Notes: generated by a model not told the origin, from the letters alone. DNA of 64,000 nt from Pseudomonas pseudonitroreducens (GCF_021603645.1 NZ_BQHJ01000001.1:186001-250000); one strand, 5' to 3'. Positions 1 through 8,160 are shown, counted from the stretch's first letter. Made by a program: numbers and translations.

Positions 1-294
1 CCTGACAATGGTGCCGATTCGACCGTGGCGAGCCTTCCGGGTTCGCTGGTCATTACAGCCGCCTATTGTCCCCGAAAATGGCTCTCCTGCCGAGATTCCA
101 TTGCCGCAGGCCGCTGCCCGGCTTGCCGGGCGGCCAACCTCGTCAATGGATGGCGCAAAGGTTTCGAAGCTTTTATCGCCACTCGAGCGCGCGCAGGGAG
201 GCAGATTGTGGCTCTGGTACAATCGGCGGTCCGCAACCGCCGTCCCAATCGAGCCTTCGATGTACCGTCCGACTTTCCATTTTCCGGTGGCCCG
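1..294. other. Region without a recognisable gene
   Basis: The first 294 bases hold no frame that I can match to a protein family. The frame of the downstream DTW gene stays open upstream, but the extra residues look unlike that family. A TACAAT hexamer at 218-223 could be a -10 element for the gene starting at 295, but no good -35 is visible at the right spacing. Confidence 0.5.
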
Positions 295-1011
295 ATGAGC
301 CACGCCGTCGCCCGCCTGCGCGATGCACGCCTGGCGCGCTGCCTCAAGCCGTTCTTCGCCCGTGGTTCACGTTCGCCGCGCTGCCCTGGTTGCCGTCTGC
401 GGCCGAACTACTGCATGTGCAGCCTGCGCCCGCAGGTCGAGTCAAACTCGGCGATGTGCCTGGTGATGTTCGATACCGAGCCGCTCAAGCCCAGCAATAC
501 GGGTTGGCTGATTGCCGAAACCGTGCCCGAGACCTGGGCCTTCGGCTGGTCGCGGATCGAGGTCGACCCGGCGCTGCTGGCGCTGCTCGACGATCCGCAG
601 TGGCAGCCCTATGTGGTGTTCCCCGGTGAATTCGTCCAGCCAGAGCGCGTAGTCACCACGGTGGCGCCGCAGGGCGGCAAGCGCCCGCTGTTCATCCTGC
701 TCGACGCCACCTGGAACGAGGCGCGCAAGATGTTCCGCAAGAGCCCCTATCTGGACCGCTTCCCGGTGCTGAGCATCACTCCCGATGCCCTGTCACGCTA
801 TCGCCTGCGCCGTTCCAAGTTCGACGAGCATCTGTGCACCGCCGAAGTCGCGGCGCTGTGCCTGGGGTTGGCCGGCGACCGCCGCGCCGGCGATGCGCTG
901 GATGCCTATCTGGACGTGTTCAGCGAGCGCTACCTGGGTTCCAAGCGCCAGCAGCCGCTGGACGAGCAGAGCCCGGCGCACCAGGCGTTGAGGCCGTTTA
1001 CCGAGCGCTGA
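295..1011 (+). CDS. DTW-domain tRNA-uridine aminocarboxypropyltransferase (TapT/YfiP-like)
   Basis: 238-residue protein of the DTW family, whose studied members (E. coli TapT/YfiP) transfer the aminocarboxypropyl group of S-adenosylmethionine to a uridine in the tRNA variable loop. Visible hallmarks are the N-terminal cysteine cluster CPGCRLRPNYC (Cys30, 33, 40, with Cys42 just after), DTEPLKPSNTG near residues 60-70, and the signature DATWNEARKM at 137-146. The frame is open from base 25, but homology begins at the ATG at 295, so that start was chosen. The gene stands alone; downstream comes an inverted repeat and a convergent transporter. The family call is firm; the exact tRNA target is inferred. 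Confidence 0.85.
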   Translation: MSHAVARLRDARLARCLKPFFARGSRSPRCPGCRLRPNYCMCSLRPQVESNSAMCLVMFDTEPLKPSNTGWLIAETVPETWAFGWSRIEVDPALLALLDDPQWQPYVVFPGEFVQPERVVTTVAPQGGKRPLFILLDATWNEARKMFRKSPYLDRFPVLSITPDALSRYRLRRSKFDEHLCTAEVAALCLGLAGDRRAGDALDAYLDVFSERYLGSKRQQPLDEQSPAHQALRPFTER

Positions 1012-1055
1012 ATTCACTGACACGCTTTTCCAGGGTTACTCCGGCAATGGGGCGA

Positions 1056-1153
1056 TCGTAGGAGCGGACTTCGTCCGCGATAGGGTGGGGCTGGCGCCAA
1101 CTGGTCGGTCGGAGCGGGGTTGAGTCGATCGCGGACAGAGTCCGCTCCTACGA
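1056..1153. repeat. REP-type inverted repeat pair, family B
   Basis: Two 25-base arms in opposite orientation, 1056-1080 (core GTAGGAGCGGACTTCGTCCG) and 1129-1153, separated by 48 bases. Each arm is itself partly palindromic. The same family recurs at 45688-45785. It lies between the convergent DTW and EamA genes, a usual REP location; no T-run supports a simple terminator. Confidence 0.8.
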
Positions 1154-1195
1154 CAGTCGACACGTACGTGCTTCGTGTGTAGAAGCGGGGGCGCT

Positions 1196-2080
1196 TCAGA
1201 CCGCCTTCACCTCGGCCTTCTTCGGCCACAACTGCGCCACCAGCATGCCCGCCAGCATCAGCGCGCAGCCGAAGTAACCGCGCAGATGCAGCGTCTCGTC
1301 GAGGAACAGTGCGCCAGCGATGGCGGCGAATACCGCTTCCAGCGAGAGGATGATCGCCGCGTGGGAGGCGATGGCGTGCTTCTGCGCGATGACCTGCAGG
1401 GTGAAGCCGGTGGCGACGCCGAACAGGCCGCCGTAGATCAGCGCGGGAGCCGCCTGGACGATGGCATCGAGGTGGATTTCCTCGAACACCAGCGCCAGGA
1501 TCATGCTCACCACCGCGCAGGTAACGAACTGCAGGAAGGCCAGGCGGATCGGGTCGTAGCGGCTGGCGAACAGGCCCACCAGCAGCACGTGGCCGCCCCA
1601 GACGAAGGCGCCGGTCAGTTGCAGCCAGTCACCTGAGGCGACGTGGAAGCCCGGGCCGATGCTCAGCATCGCCATGCCGGTCACGGCCAGCGCCGCGCCC
1701 AGCCAGGTGCCCATGCCGGCGCGATGGCCGATCAGCAGGCCGAGCAGCGGCACGATGATCACGTACAGGCCGGTGATGAACCCGGAGTTGGTCACGCTGG
1801 TGAACATCAGGCCGACCTGTTGCAGGTTGATCCCCACGGTCAGCGCGGTACCGATGGCCAGCCCTGCGAGGAGCATGCCGCGGTTGAACGGCTGGGCACC
1901 GCGCTTGCTCGACCAGGCCAGCAGCGGCAGCAGCGCCACGGCGCCGAGGGTAAAGCGCAGGCCGGTATAGAGGAACGGGCCGATGGCATCCATCCCGAGG
2001 CGTTGCGCGACGAAGGACACCCCCCAGATCATCGCGGTGAACAGCATCAGGAAATCGGCGCGCAGCGCATGGCTTTTCAT
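1196..2080 (-). CDS. DMT-superfamily (EamA) permease
   Basis: 294-residue inner-membrane protein with about ten hydrophobic segments forming two EamA repeats (roughly residues 8-140 and 150-285), the layout of drug/metabolite transporters. The N-terminus MKSHALRADFLMLFTAMIWG runs straight into the first membrane segment, which fits the ATG at 2080; the Shine-Dalgarno sequence there is weak. The substrate cannot be read from sequence; related proteins export amino acids or other small metabolites. It is convergent with the DTW gene and divergent from erdR, with no operon partner. Confidence 0.8.
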   Translation of the reverse strand: MKSHALRADFLMLFTAMIWGVSFVAQRLGMDAIGPFLYTGLRFTLGAVALLPLLAWSSKRGAQPFNRGMLLAGLAIGTALTVGINLQQVGLMFTSVTNSGFITGLYVIIVPLLGLLIGHRAGMGTWLGAALAVTGMAMLSIGPGFHVASGDWLQLTGAFVWGGHVLLVGLFASRYDPIRLAFLQFVTCAVVSMILALVFEEIHLDAIVQAAPALIYGGLFGVATGFTLQVIAQKHAIASHAAIILSLEAVFAAIAGALFLDETLHLRGYFGCALMLAGMLVAQLWPKKAEVKAV

Positions 2081-2345
2081 CTTGTTCTCGTAACGGGCAG
2101 GAAAAAAAGCGGAACTCTGCCGTAACGCCGGGCCTTTGGAAAGGGGCGCGGACTGTCGGCGGGCACAGTGGCAAGGGCGTTCAGGCCACGCTGTAAGTAC
2201 TGTCCGGCGATGTATTCGCGGCGGACACCAGGGCTGGTCTTTGCGTACAATGCGTCGAGTAGTGCTCTATCCGTGCTCCGACCTTTCCTGCGCAAGTCTG
2301 GCTGTTATCCACGGCGGACTTCGGCGCGGCCTTCAAGGAAAATTC

Positions 2346-2996
2346 ATGGCTTCCTACGAGATCCTGATCGCTGACGATCACCCGCTGTTCCGCAGTGCCC
2401 TGCACCAGGCCCTGACCATTGGTCTCGGCCCCGAGGCGCGACTGTCGGAGGCCGCGAGTATCGCGGAGCTGGAGGCGCGCCTGAACGAGAAGGCCGACTG
2501 GGACCTGGTGCTGCTGGACCTGAATATGCCCGGCGCCTACGGCTTCTCCGGGCTGGTGCTGCTGCGCGGGCAGTACCCGCAGATTCCGGTGGTGATGGTC
2601 TCCGCCCAGGAAGACGCCGCCGTGGTGCAGCGCTCCCGCGAGTTCGGCGCCAGTGGTTTCATTCCCAAGTCCAGCGAACTGAGCGTGCTGCAGCAGGCTG
2701 TGCGCGCGGTGCTCGATGGCGATGTCTGGTGGCCGCCGCAGGTGGACGCGGTGACCGAGATGAGCGAAGACGTGCGCGCCGCCAGCGCCGGTCTGGCCAG
2801 CCTCACTCCGCAGCAGTTCCGCGTGCTGACCATGGTCTGCGAAGGCCTGTTGAACAAGCAGATCGCCTTCGAGCTGAGCGTTTCCGAAGCCACGGTGAAG
2901 GCCCACGTGACGGCGATCTTCCGCAAGCTGAATGTGCGCACCCGCACCCAGGCGGCGCTGCTGCTGGCGCAGATGGAATCGGTGCCGGGGGCCTGA
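2346..2996 (+). CDS. erdR: LuxR-type response regulator ErdR
   Basis: 216-residue two-component regulator: receiver domain (residues 4-125) with acidic pocket Asp10/Asp11, phospho-acceptor Asp58 (in LLDLNMPG) and conserved Lys near 107, then a LuxR-type helix-turn-helix (about 147-205, LTPQQFRVLTMVCEGLLNKQ). It closely resembles ErdR of P. aeruginosa and P. putida, known from the literature to control ethanol oxidation and acetate use (acsA). An acsA gene lies 50 kb away in this window. The ATG at 2346 begins the receiver domain exactly; the longer open frame from 2136 has no homology. dgkA follows about 100 bases downstream, the order I recall from P. aeruginosa. No histidine kinase is adjacent. 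Confidence 0.85.
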   Translation: MASYEILIADDHPLFRSALHQALTIGLGPEARLSEAASIAELEARLNEKADWDLVLLDLNMPGAYGFSGLVLLRGQYPQIPVVMVSAQEDAAVVQRSREFGASGFIPKSSELSVLQQAVRAVLDGDVWWPPQVDAVTEMSEDVRAASAGLASLTPQQFRVLTMVCEGLLNKQIAFELSVSEATVKAHVTAIFRKLNVRTRTQAALLLAQMESVPGA

Positions 2997-3041
2997 GGCC
3001 GTCACAACCCGGATCAGAGGCTGTCACATTCTGTAATGGCC

Positions 3042-3072
3042 TTGACTCCTTTTTGACGATCGCTGGTATAGA
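3042..3072 (+). promoter_or_regulatory. Possible sigma-70 promoter of dgkA
   Basis: TTGACT at 3042-3047 is followed after 19 bases by TATAGA at 3067-3072, or after 17 by GGTATA at 3065-3070, just upstream of the GTG start at 3104. Spacing of the better -10 is longer than ideal. Confidence 0.35.
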
Positions 3073-3103
3073 GTGCCGCGACCTTTGCCTGTGAGAACCA
3101 CAC

Positions 3104-3475
3104 GTGTCCGCCTCCCCCTTCAAGGGCCAGACCGGCCTGAAACGCATCTTCAACGCCGCCGGCTACTCCCTGGCCGGTTTCGCCGCCGCCTTCAAGGGTG
3201 AAGCGGCCTTCCGCCAACTGGTGCTGATCAACGTCATCCTGATCCCGCTGTCGTTCTTCTGCGACGTGACCCGTGGCGAGCGTGCGCTGATGATCGCAGT
3301 GTGTCTGCTGGCGCTGATCGTCGAACTGCTCAACTCTGCCATCGAGGCGGTGGTGGATCGCGTCTCGCTGGAACGCCATCCCCTCTCGAAGAACGCCAAG
3401 GACATGGGCAGTGCGGCCCAGTTCGTCGCGCTGACCATCATCACCGTGACCTGGGCGGGCATCCTGCTCGGCTGA
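3104..3475 (+). CDS. dgkA: Diacylglycerol kinase DgkA
   Basis: 123-residue trimeric inner-membrane kinase that phosphorylates diacylglycerol to phosphatidic acid, recycling lipid by-products of envelope sugar synthesis. Family hallmarks are visible: AAFKGEAAFRQL near residues 28-39, the catalytic-helix motif ELLNSAIEAVVDR, and KDMGSAAQ before the third membrane helix. Length is normal for bacterial DgkA. The start is GTG at 3104, preceded by a poor ribosome binding site; no ATG is available before the conserved region. It sits after erdR and before an inverted REP pair. Confidence 0.93.
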   Translation: MSASPFKGQTGLKRIFNAAGYSLAGFAAAFKGEAAFRQLVLINVILIPLSFFCDVTRGERALMIAVCLLALIVELLNSAIEAVVDRVSLERHPLSKNAKDMGSAAQFVALTIITVTWAGILLG

Positions 3476-3481
3476 CGGCCT

Positions 3482-3555
3482 GTAGGAGCTCGCTCGCGAA
3501 CCGCCTGACACGGTTGTCGCCGGCGTGAAGCGTTCGCGAGCAAGCTCGCTCCTAC
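3482..3555. repeat. REP-type inverted repeat pair, family A (copy 1)
   Basis: The right arm at 3532-3555 is the inverse of the family A core GTAGGAGCGAGCTTGCTCGC plus GAAC. The left arm at 3482-3501 is a 20-base version missing four central bases. It lies between the convergent ends of dgkA and finR. Confidence 0.85.
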
Positions 3556-3567
3556 TAAAAGCCCAAC

Positions 3568-4494
3568 TCAGGGAATCATCGGCAGGACGATATCGTCGCT
3601 GCGCGTCACCCCGGCGGTTTCGCTGCGGCACAGTTCGAGGAACTCGCGCATGGTCGCGGTCTGGTACTTCTGCCGGTGCCAGATGAAGTAGAACTGCCGA
3701 CGCAGGTCCAGGTCCGGGGTTTCCACCGGCACCAGGCTGCCGCGGCGGAACGCGTCGCGCAGGGCCAGGCGCGAGATGCAGCCGATCCCCAATCCCGACT
3801 CCACCGCGCGCTTGATCGCCTCGGTGTGCTCCAGCTCCAGCCGTACGTTCAGCGGTTCCACGTGGTGGCGCATGGCCTGGTCGAAGGTCAGGCGCGTGCC
3901 CGAGCCCTGTTCCCGCAGGATCCAGGCTTCCTCCGTCAGCCGCTCCAGGCTCGCGCGGCCTTCACGGGCGAGCGGATGTTGCGGTGCGCAGAACACCACC
4001 AGTTCGTCTTCCATCCACGGCTGCACCTCGATGTCCGGGTGCTGGCAGTCGCCCTCGATCAGCCCCAGGTCCAGTTCGTAGTGCGCCACGCGCTGCACCA
4101 CGTGGGCGGTGTTGTGCACATGCAGGCGCACCCGGCAGTCGGGCTGGCGCTGCATGAAGGTGCCGATCAGCAAGGTGGCGAGGTAGTTGCCGATGGTCAG
4201 CGTGGCGCCCAGGTCCAGCGAGCCGAAGGCACTCTTGCCGTTGAGCATGTTCTCGATCTCGCTGCCGCGGTCGAGCAGGGCCACGGCCTGGGGTAGCAAC
4301 TGGCGGCCAAGGGCGTTGAGGGTCAGGCGCTTGCCGGAGCGGTCGAACAGCTTGCAGTCGAACTGTCGCTCCAGCTCGCCCAGCGCCGTGCTGGTGGCCG
4401 ATTGCGACATGGACAGCCCGGCAGCGGCGCGGGAGACGCTTTCCTGCTGGGCGACGGCGACGAAGACTTCGAGCTGGCGCAGGGTGAATTTCAT
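3568..4494 (-). CDS. finR: LysR-type regulator FinR
   Basis: 308-residue LysR-family protein: winged helix-turn-helix in residues 1-60 (MKFTLRQLEVFVAVAQQESV onward) and an effector-binding domain from about 90 to 295. Its position divergent from fpr matches FinR of P. putida and P. aeruginosa, which activates the ferredoxin-NADP reductase gene under oxidative stress. The ATG at 4494 starts the conserved helix-turn-helix; the frame stays open upstream to 4608 without homology. A perfect inverted repeat at 4606-4637 lies between the two genes. Confidence 0.88.
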   Translation of the reverse strand: MKFTLRQLEVFVAVAQQESVSRAAAGLSMSQSATSTALGELERQFDCKLFDRSGKRLTLNALGRQLLPQAVALLDRGSEIENMLNGKSAFGSLDLGATLTIGNYLATLLIGTFMQRQPDCRVRLHVHNTAHVVQRVAHYELDLGLIEGDCQHPDIEVQPWMEDELVVFCAPQHPLAREGRASLERLTEEAWILREQGSGTRLTFDQAMRHHVEPLNVRLELEHTEAIKRAVESGLGIGCISRLALRDAFRRGSLVPVETPDLDLRRQFYFIWHRQKYQTATMREFLELCRSETAGVTRSDDIVLPMIP

Positions 4495-4605
4495 GGGCGA
4501 TGGCTCCGAAAAGGCTGCGCGACATTTCGTCGCCCCGGTGCTGAAATGCCCGGAAGGTATCCTTTTGCGGCGACATGATGCGGCCTTATCTGCGTTTTGG
4601 ATTAG

Positions 4606-4637
4606 CAATATCCAGATAATTTATTTTGCGGATATTG
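4606..4637. promoter_or_regulatory. Candidate FinR operator between finR and fpr
   Basis: CAATATCC (4606-4613) and GGATATTG (4630-4637) form perfect 8-base inverted arms around 16 bases, inside an AT-rich island unlike the surrounding GC-rich DNA. A TATAAA hexamer at 4646-4651, just downstream in the fpr direction, could be the fpr -10. The assignment to FinR is inferred from position. Confidence 0.45.
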
Positions 4638-4717
4638 TCGCCGCCTATAAAATGTCGCGCAATTGCGCTACGTCCGGGATCTGCTGGGGTGCGCCACGTT
4701 TCTCCTAGGAGTCCTTG

Positions 4718-5494
4718 ATGAGCAACCTGTACACCGAGCGCGTTCTCAGCGTGCACCACTGGAACGACACCCTCTTCAGCTTCAAGACCACCCGTAACCC
4801 GGGTCTGCGCTTCAAGACCGGTCAGTTCGTGATGATCGGCCTGGAAGTCAACGGTCGTCCGCTGATGCGCGCGTACAGTATCGCCAGCCCGAACTACGAA
4901 GAGCACCTGGAGTTCTTCAGCATCAAGGTCCCGGACGGTCCGCTGACTTCGCGCCTGCAGCACCTGAAGGAAGGCGACGAGCTGATGGTCAGCCGCAAGC
5001 CCACCGGCACCCTGGTGCTGGACGACCTCAAGCCCGGCAAGCACCTGTACCTGCTGAGCACCGGCACCGGCATGGCGCCGTTCCTCTCGGTGATCCAGGA
5101 CCCGGAAGTCTATGAGCGCTTCGAGAAGGTCATCCTGGTCCATGGCGTGCGTTGGGTCAGCGAGCTGGCCTACGCGGACTTCATCACCAAGGTTCTGCCG
5201 GAGCACGAGTACTTCGGCGACATGGTGAAAGAGAAGCTGATCTATTGCCCGCTGGTGACCCGTGAAGAGTTCCACAGCATGGGCCGCCAGACCGACCTGA
5301 TGCGCAGCGGCAAGCTGTTCGCCGACATCGGCCTGCCGCCGATGAACCCGCAGGACGACCGCGCGATGATCTGCGGCAGCCCGAGCATGCTCGACGAGAC
5401 CAGCGAAGTGCTGAACGGCTTCGGCCTGCAGATCTCCCCGCGCATGGGCGAGCCCGGCGACTACCTGATCGAGCGCGCCTTCGTCGAGAAGTAA
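4718..5494 (+). CDS. fpr: Ferredoxin-NADP(+) reductase Fpr
   Basis: 258-residue FAD enzyme that passes electrons between NADPH and ferredoxin or flavodoxin, supporting Fe-S cluster repair and iron release during oxidative stress. The FAD-binding motif RAYS is at residues 51-54, the NADP-binding GTGMAPF lies near 113, and the protein ends in the compact VEK tail of bacterial subclass reductases. Length equals that of known Pseudomonas Fpr. A good AGGAG at 4707-4711 fixes the ATG at 4718. It is transcribed away from its likely activator finR and is closed by a strong terminator. Confidence 0.95.
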   Translation: MSNLYTERVLSVHHWNDTLFSFKTTRNPGLRFKTGQFVMIGLEVNGRPLMRAYSIASPNYEEHLEFFSIKVPDGPLTSRLQHLKEGDELMVSRKPTGTLVLDDLKPGKHLYLLSTGTGMAPFLSVIQDPEVYERFEKVILVHGVRWVSELAYADFITKVLPEHEYFGDMVKEKLIYCPLVTREEFHSMGRQTDLMRSGKLFADIGLPPMNPQDDRAMICGSPSMLDETSEVLNGFGLQISPRMGEPGDYLIERAFVEK

Positions 5495-5526
5495 GCCGAG
5501 CAGTCAGCAGCGCCGTTCAAACCAAG

Positions 5527-5562
5527 AACGCCGCGATTCCCCAAGGGATCGCGGCGTTTTTT
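5527..5562 (+). terminator. Rho-independent terminator of fpr
   Basis: The stem arms AACGCCGCGAT and ATCGCGGCGTT enclose a C/G-rich tip and are followed by a run of six T. It lies 33 bases after the fpr stop codon. Confidence 0.9.
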
Positions 5563-5595
5563 GTGCCTGGATTCCACCCTGAGAGGCGGCTCTTT

Positions 5596-5665
5596 GTAGG
5601 AGCGAGCTTGCTCGCGAACCTGCAAGGCACGGAGCGTCTGCGTTCGCGAGCAAGCTCGCTCCTAC
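5596..5665. repeat. REP-type inverted repeat pair, family A (copy 2)
   Basis: Full 24-base arms at 5596-5619 and 5642-5665 in opposite orientation with a 22-base spacer. It occupies the gap between the convergent fpr and VOC genes and ends only 7 bases from the VOC stop codon. Confidence 0.9.
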
Positions 5666-5672
5666 AGGTGCC

Positions 5673-6086
5673 TCATGCCAGGCGCTGGCCGGACACCGCC
5701 GGGTGATACAGCGGCTGCACCTTGTTCCCCGCCGGGTCCAGCAGGTGGAAGCTGCGCGCGCCGTCGCCATGGTCGAAGGGGCGGTCCAGCAGCGTCACGC
5801 CGCGTGCCTTGAAGTATTGGTACCAGGCTTCCAGCTCTTCCACGCTGTCCACCACGAAACCGTAGTGATCCATGGTCTGCAGCCCGTTGGCGGCACCGAA
5901 GCCGCGGCCCAGCGAGAGGTTGTCGTTGCCGCAGGTGAGGTACACCAGGTCCTCGTTGGCACGGTTCAGCACTTCCATGCCGAGCACATCGACGTAGAAG
6001 CGCTCGCACTCTTCCAGGTTCGGCACCAGCAGGGCTAGATGGCGCAGGCCGTTGAGGCGACCGGGGCGGGCGGGGAGATCGGACAT
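5673..6086 (-). CDS. VOC (glyoxalase/dioxygenase fold) protein
   Basis: 137-residue single vicinal-oxygen-chelate domain. His16 (LRHLALLV) and His74 (MDHYGFVV) sit at the usual metal-ligand positions. The third ligand, normally Glu in a GNxxEL motif, is Gln124 here (GNKVQPL), so metal binding may be weak or altered. Substrate is unknown; relatives include glyoxalase I, fosfomycin resistance proteins and ring-cleavage dioxygenases. It is divergent from a small ABM monooxygenase gene, with only 60 bases between, containing a GntR-like palindrome. The ATG at 6086 directly precedes the domain. Confidence 0.75.
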   Translation of the reverse strand: MSDLPARPGRLNGLRHLALLVPNLEECERFYVDVLGMEVLNRANEDLVYLTCGNDNLSLGRGFGAANGLQTMDHYGFVVDSVEELEAWYQYFKARGVTLLDRPFDHGDGARSFHLLDPAGNKVQPLYHPAVSGQRLA

Positions 6087-6102
6087 GGACGTGGTTCCTT
6101 TT

Positions 6103-6112
6103 TTGTATACAA
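6103..6112. promoter_or_regulatory. GntR-like operator palindrome TTGTATACAA
   Basis: A perfect 10-base palindrome TTGTATACAA fits the TnGTnnACnA pattern bound by many FadR/VanR-type GntR repressors. It lies in a 60-base AT-rich divergent promoter region, followed by a second palindrome, TTTTAAATTTAAAA, at 6118-6131. No GntR gene lies nearby, so the regulator would act in trans. Confidence 0.5.
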
Positions 6113-6146
6113 TTTGATTTTAAATTTAAAACAAAAGGAGCGCCCT

Positions 6147-6449
6147 GTGTACAGTCTGTTCATCAAGACCCGTGTGAAGCCCGGCACCGCCGAGGATTTT
6201 CTCCACGCCATCAAGGCCAACGCTGCCGCTTCCGTGTCCAGCGAGCCGGGCTGCCTGGTCTTCGATGTGTCCCAGGATCGCCTCGATCCGGACGTGATCT
6301 ACCTCTACGAGATCTACCGCGACGACGCGGCCTACGAGGCGCACACGCAGACCGCGCACTTCCGCGACAGCCGCCCGCTGGTGGAGCCGCTGATCGTCGA
6401 GCAGGAGTGTTTCGAGAGCGACGTGATCGCCCTCAACCCGGTGGACTGA
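6147..6449 (+). CDS. ABM-domain monooxygenase-like protein
   Basis: 100-residue protein of the antibiotic biosynthesis monooxygenase (dimeric alpha-beta barrel) fold, related to quinol monooxygenase YgiN. Typical features are the opening MYSLFIKTRVKPGTAEDF, the central VFDVSQDRLDPDVIYLYEIY strand pair and the AYEAHTQTAHF helix with its conserved histidine. The start is GTG at 6147, preceded by a strong AAGGAG at 6135-6140. It faces a VOC gene across a shared promoter region, so the two may handle the same small electrophile or quinone; that is inference. It ends 8 bases from the convergent trmO. Confidence 0.75.
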   Translation: MYSLFIKTRVKPGTAEDFLHAIKANAAASVSSEPGCLVFDVSQDRLDPDVIYLYEIYRDDAAYEAHTQTAHFRDSRPLVEPLIVEQECFESDVIALNPVD

Positions 6450-6457
6450 GGCAGGTT

Positions 6458-7156
6458 TCAGTCGGCGGCGCGCTGCACGTCCAACACGCAGATTTCGCCG
6501 TCGGTGGGGTAGTGCCAGTGCACATCCAGGTCCCACAGGCGCACGCCGTAGCGGCGCTCGGGCGGCGGCTTCTGGTAGGCCGGGCGCGGGTCCTGGGCGA
6601 GGCACTGTTCGACCAGTTCGCGTACCGGCTGGCCAAGACGCAGGCCGTGTTCATGGGCCTGGCGCAGGGCTTCGTCGTTCCAGTGCACGGCGATGGGGGC
6701 GGGCGGGGCGTCGGCGATGGCGTTGCGTGCATCGACCACGATGTCCGCGTAGGGCACGTACGGCTTGATGTCGATTACCGGCGTGCCATCGAGCAGGTCG
6801 ATGCCGGACAGCCAGAGCCGGCCGGGCTCGACCTTTTCCAGCTTCACCACGGATTGGCCGAGGCCGTTGGGGCGGTGGGTGGCGCGGGTGGCGAAGACGC
6901 CCATCGACTGGTTGCCGCCCAGGCGCGGCGGGCGCACCTTCAGCCGTGGCTTGTCTTCCAGCGCCTGGTGGAAGAGGAAGATCAGCCAGACGTGGCTGAC
7001 CTGCTCCAGGCCCTCCACCGCGTCGCCCGTGTCGAACGGCGGCAGCAGTTGCAGTACGCCGGTCGCGGCCGGAGCCAGTTGCGGCTGGCGCGGGATGGCG
7101 AACTTCTCCTTGAAGCAGGAGCGGACGTAGCCGATGGGCGAGAGGGTGTGGGACAT
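6458..7156 (-). CDS. trmO: tRNA (N6-threonylcarbamoyl-A37) methyltransferase TrmO
   Basis: 232-residue TrmO/TsaA/YaeB family protein, which methylates the N6 of t6A37 in tRNA(Thr) using S-adenosylmethionine. The N-terminal beta-barrel begins MSHTLSPIGYVRSCFKEKF, and the family motifs THRPNGLG and DGTPVIDIKPYVPYAD are clear; the C-terminal half is the usual smaller domain. The ATG at 7156 was preferred over one ten codons upstream because the conserved region begins there. The gene is convergent with the ABM gene and is followed upstream by rhlG on the same strand. Confidence 0.88.
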   Translation of the reverse strand: MSHTLSPIGYVRSCFKEKFAIPRQPQLAPAATGVLQLLPPFDTGDAVEGLEQVSHVWLIFLFHQALEDKPRLKVRPPRLGGNQSMGVFATRATHRPNGLGQSVVKLEKVEPGRLWLSGIDLLDGTPVIDIKPYVPYADIVVDARNAIADAPPAPIAVHWNDEALRQAHEHGLRLGQPVRELVEQCLAQDPRPAYQKPPPERRYGVRLWDLDVHWHYPTDGEICVLDVQRAAD

Positions 7157-7213
7157 GGCGGCACAGGCTGTTGCAGGGGCCGCCATGGTACCTGATTCCC
7201 TTTGCAGCGGGCT

Positions 7214-7987
7214 TCAGCCGAGGTGGAAGCCACCATCGATGGGGATGATGTTGCCGGTCATGTAGGCGCCGGCGGCGCTGGCCAGGCTGATTGCCAGGGC
7301 GGCCATTTCCTCTTCACGACCCCAGCGGCGCATGGGGATCACGGCGGTATCCTCGGCCATGGCCTGCTCATCGTTGGCGATGTGGCGGGTCATCTTGCTG
7401 GGGAAGCGACCGGGGGCGATGACGTTGACGTTGATGTGGTCTTGCACCAGTTCGCGGGCAAGCATGCGCGACAGCTGGTGCAGCGCGGCTTTGCTCGGAC
7501 CATAGGCATAGGCGTTCTCGCCGTGGGAGGTGACGCCGGCCACCGAGCCGATGTTGATCACCCGCGCCGGGCTCTGCGCGCTGCCGGCCTTCTTCAGCAG
7601 TGGCAGCAGTTGCTGGATGCAGCTGAACACGGCCGTGACGTTGAGCTGCATGACCTTTTCCCAGCCCGCGGCCGGGTAGCTTTCCAGCGGCGCGCCCCAG
7701 GTGGTACCGGCGTTGTTCACCAGGATGTCGAGGTGGTCCAGGCGCTCGTTCAGCTCCAGGGCCAGGGCACGGGCGCCTTCCTCGGTGGCGAGGTTGGCCG
7801 GCAGGCCGATGCACTCGCCGTACTGCGACAGTTCGGCAGCAGTATCGGCGCAGGCGGCGCCGTCACGGGCGCAGATGATCACTTTGGCGCCGGCTTCGAG
7901 CAGGCCCTGGGCGATCATCCGGCCGATGCCGCGGGTGCCGCCGGTGACCAGCGCGGTCCGTCCGGCAAGGGAAAAGTACGGGTGCAT
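7214..7987 (-). CDS. rhlG: NADPH-dependent beta-ketoacyl reductase RhlG
   Basis: 257-residue short-chain dehydrogenase nearly identical in layout to P. aeruginosa RhlG, beginning MHPYFSLAGRTALVTGGTRG. It has the Rossmann motif TGGTRGIG, the NNAG motif, Ser in INIGSVAG, and the catalytic pair in YGPSK. RhlG reduces beta-ketoacyl substrates and has been linked to rhamnolipid or polyhydroxyalkanoate precursors, though its role in rhamnolipid synthesis is disputed. The ATG at 7987 follows a strong AGGAGAGG; a start ten codons earlier lacks this. No rhlAB genes lie in the window. Confidence 0.88.
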   Translation of the reverse strand: MHPYFSLAGRTALVTGGTRGIGRMIAQGLLEAGAKVIICARDGAACADTAAELSQYGECIGLPANLATEEGARALALELNERLDHLDILVNNAGTTWGAPLESYPAAGWEKVMQLNVTAVFSCIQQLLPLLKKAGSAQSPARVINIGSVAGVTSHGENAYAYGPSKAALHQLSRMLARELVQDHINVNVIAPGRFPSKMTRHIANDEQAMAEDTAVIPMRRWGREEEMAALAISLASAAGAYMTGNIIPIDGGFHLG

Positions 7988-8160
7988 GAGCCTCTCCTGG
8001 CTGGTTTTTCGCCACACCCTAGCGGGATCGCCGAGGCACTCCGAGCACTATCCAATCGGGAAATGCCGGCGCATTACGCGATGGCTGCATTTTCTTAACC
8101 TGCACATAACCATCGCTGCCCTAGTGTCCCGCGCACGTTCGAGAGGCCGGGGGCTGGGTG

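Noticed and set aside
25-294. Upstream extension of the DTW protein by 90 codons
   Set aside because: The added residues have no similarity to the family; the ATG at 295 begins the conserved part.
1056-1153. REP pairs taken as rho-independent terminators
   Set aside because: Arms are long, GC-rich and lack a T-run; the same sequences recur in unrelated gaps, so they were called repeats.
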